From an uncultured Candidatus Saccharibacteria bacterium (GTDB lineage: Bacteria > Patescibacteriota > Saccharimonadia > Saccharimonadales > Saccharimonadaceae), in contig CALHWA010000076.1 of NCBI GenBank assembly GCA_938036845.1, forward strand, positions 1 through 6,047: a stretch of DNA of 6,047 nt, given 5' to 3'. Shown here in pieces: positions 4,904 to 6,047 of this stretch. Below the pieces are notes generated by a model. The model saw only the letters and a list, made by a program, of their open reading frames with translations. It ran no database searches and was not told the DNA's origin. A program made the position numbers and the translations under genes. Position 1 is the stretch's first letter, and each line of letters starts with the position of its first letter.

Positions 4904-6019
4904 CTACTCTGGCAATTGCTCATTCTCGCGCAAGATTTTCTTGCCGCGCATTTCGTATTTGACGCCGGTCAGGTCGCTCGTGACGTAGTCGTCGTTGAGG
5001 AGATTGACGAAAACGGCCGCATCCTTGGCATCCATGATAATAATACTCCCTGCCGCGTCGTCCGTCATTAGGCCGAGGCCCATTTCGTCGGCGTGGTCGA
5101 TCAGTTGGTCTTGTGTTACCTGCGCCGGGTCGAGCTTTTGCAGCTTAGTCACCAGCGCTGGTGTGTCGCGCACCAGGCGGTCGAGCGTGAGCCCCTCAGG
5201 CAAGGTAAGTTTGAACTGCTGAGTGATGGCAGCGATCTTCTCCTCTGCTACAGCGTGCTTTTTGGCATCGTAGCCAAAGAGCCGGACGAATTTGCTCTCG
5301 CTAAAGGCAAAAATATCGTTGCCGACGATCAACACCTGATTATCCGGCGTGATGCGCAGGCCAGCATCAGCCACAAATGGCTGGAACGACCCACCACTGT
5401 ACATCCAGGCGGTTGCCCCCTTGAGCACTTGCGACTGAGGCAACAGCTTGGCCACAAAGAATGGCTCGCCGTCTGTGCCCATCCGGAAGCGCGCAATGAT
5501 ACCCTTGACCTTCTTAAATTCATGGTCGCCCTCGTTGAAGGTCTCGAGGTCTGCCTCGCTGTAGGTGATCTGCTCGATGACTTCCTGAGCATGCACCACC
5601 CGGTCGAGCGTGGTGCGCTCGAGAACATTCTCCTCAGCCTTAGCCGCCTCAAAGTCGCGTACCATCAGGCCAGTCGCTGCACCCGTCTGCACCGCTGTGA
5701 TCATATCGTAGAGGAAGAGCACCTTGAGCTGCGCCTTGAGCTCAGCTGCATAGTTGGTGGCATATACCGTATAGCCCTTGGTAAAGAGGAAGAGGTCCAC
5801 CTCTAGCTGGTCTTTGTCGCGATCGGCTTGGTTGGCCCAGAGGAAGATGTCAGTAGCATCGGTAGACGTGTCAGCAGTAGGCTGAGCGGTAGTATTAGTT
5901 GGCTGAGTCTCGGCATGAGTAGCTACGTCTGCATTACTCTGCGGCGTAGCAGCTGACTCTGGTGACGTTACTGAGGTAGTATCGGTGGTAGGGGTTTGTG
6001 TGTTTGGTTCGTTATGCAT
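4904..6019 (-). CDS. DUF4868 / KwaB-like protein with Thr-rich N-terminus
   Basis: A 371-residue protein resembling DUF4868, the family of KwaB from the two-protein Kiwa anti-phage system (membrane protein KwaA plus cytoplasmic KwaB). The evidence is pattern recognition, not a search. IVGNDIFAFSESKFVRLFGY (231-250), a helical stretch with DRLVRDTPALVTKLQKL (280-296) and LLNDDYVTSDLTGVKYE (340-356) near the C-terminus match what I recall of the family. Residues 1-57 are a low-complexity segment with about 17 Thr plus Ser, Pro, Ala and Gln, probably disordered; the rest (about 310 residues) is close to normal KwaB length. I see no membrane segment or signal peptide. Start: the only Met before residue 106, with a -10 box ending 12 nt upstream and no Shine-Dalgarno. 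It looks like the first gene of its transcript. No KwaA is visible, but the window ends 28 nt upstream. Confidence 0.6.
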   Translation of the reverse strand: MHNEPNTQTPTTDTTSVTSPESAATPQSNADVATHAETQPTNTTAQPTADTSTDATDIFLWANQADRDKDQLEVDLFLFTKGYTVYATNYAAELKAQLKVLFLYDMITAVQTGAATGLMVRDFEAAKAEENVLERTTLDRVVHAQEVIEQITYSEADLETFNEGDHEFKKVKGIIARFRMGTDGEPFFVAKLLPQSQVLKGATAWMYSGGSFQPFVADAGLRITPDNQVLIVGNDIFAFSESKFVRLFGYDAKKHAVAEEKIAAITQQFKLTLPEGLTLDRLVRDTPALVTKLQKLDPAQVTQDQLIDHADEMGLGLMTDDAAGSIIIMDAKDAAVFVNLLNDDYVTSDLTGVKYEMRGKKILRENEQLPE

Positions 6020-6031
6020 GGTTTCTAGTGT

Positions 6032-6037
6032 ACTATA
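6032..6037 (-). promoter_or_regulatory. Predicted -10 box of the KwaB-like gene
   Basis: On the minus strand TATAGT (6037-6032; 5 of 6 to consensus) ends 12 nt before the ATG at 6019. The start site would be near 6025, giving a leader of about 6 nt. No Shine-Dalgarno fits in it, and the bases before the ATG read GAAACC. A -35 box would lie beyond the window edge and cannot be checked. Confidence 0.4.
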
Positions 6038-6047
6038 TTTGGGGTGT

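Noticed and set aside
5093..5806. Long plus-strand frame (237 codons) antisense to the KwaB-like gene.
   Set aside because: It is the complement-frame shadow of a gene with recognisable motifs. The translated sequence has no coherent domain, and it has no promoter or SD.
204..6019. Recoding of TGA as glycine, as in some CPR lineages (Gracilibacteria, Absconditabacteria), suggested by the absence of TGA stops in all six genes.
   Set aside because: About 1,800 codons of intact domains contain no in-frame TGA, whereas recoded genomes use it often for glycine. The lack of TGA stops among six genes is a small-sample effect or stop-codon preference.

Overview
The window looks like chromosomal DNA from a small-genome bacterium of the Candidate Phyla Radiation, most likely Candidatus Saccharibacteria (TM7). 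The main reason is the galU product. Its N-terminal signature (AGWGTRRLPVTK, then EKCMLPLGNRPVVDY) resembles the TM7 form of the enzyme as I remember it, not the usual GLGTRFLPATK form. This is recognition from memory, not a search. The genes use the standard genetic code: no TGA interrupts any of the six genes, and all six stops are TAA or TAG.

Positions 1-560, plus strand. An AT-rich leader carries a good sigma70-type promoter (94-122), a strong leader hairpin (141-184) and a textbook Shine-Dalgarno (SD) sequence. They precede a 69-residue protein of unknown function (204-413). Its 3' side is unusually structured. A 14-bp stem encloses about 68 nt that itself folds, and the stem ends in a U run (412-518). 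A perfect bidirectional terminator follows (525-555) and separates this gene from the convergent operon.

Positions 568-4670, minus strand. Four genes lie head to tail, in the order GH1 beta-glycosidase, YvcK/GlmR-like regulator, HAD hydrolase, GalU. The first pair is 3 nt apart and looks translationally coupled. HAD and galU overlap by 98 nt. A second promoter at the end of yvcK could drive HAD and galU separately. The set suggests a sugar-handling unit: release of glucose or related sugars, control of carbon flux toward amino-sugar precursors, phosphate-ester hydrolysis and UDP-glucose synthesis for the cell envelope.

Positions 4658-4903, no gene. About 170 nt of this spacer is packed with inverted repeats, including a perfect 12-bp stem, a perfect 9-bp stem and a long hairpin just behind the upstream stop codon. 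This is the least explained DNA in the window.

Positions 4904-6037, minus strand. A 371-residue protein has a Thr-rich disordered N-terminus and a body resembling DUF4868, the KwaB family of the Kiwa anti-phage system. No KwaA partner is visible within the window.

Initiation signals fall into two classes. The three minus-strand genes that follow their own predicted promoter (GH1, HAD, KwaB-like) have a -10 box 7-12 nt before the ATG and no SD, implying leaderless or near-leaderless mRNAs. The operon-internal yvcK and galU have strong SD sequences, as does the small plus-strand gene, which has a long leader.
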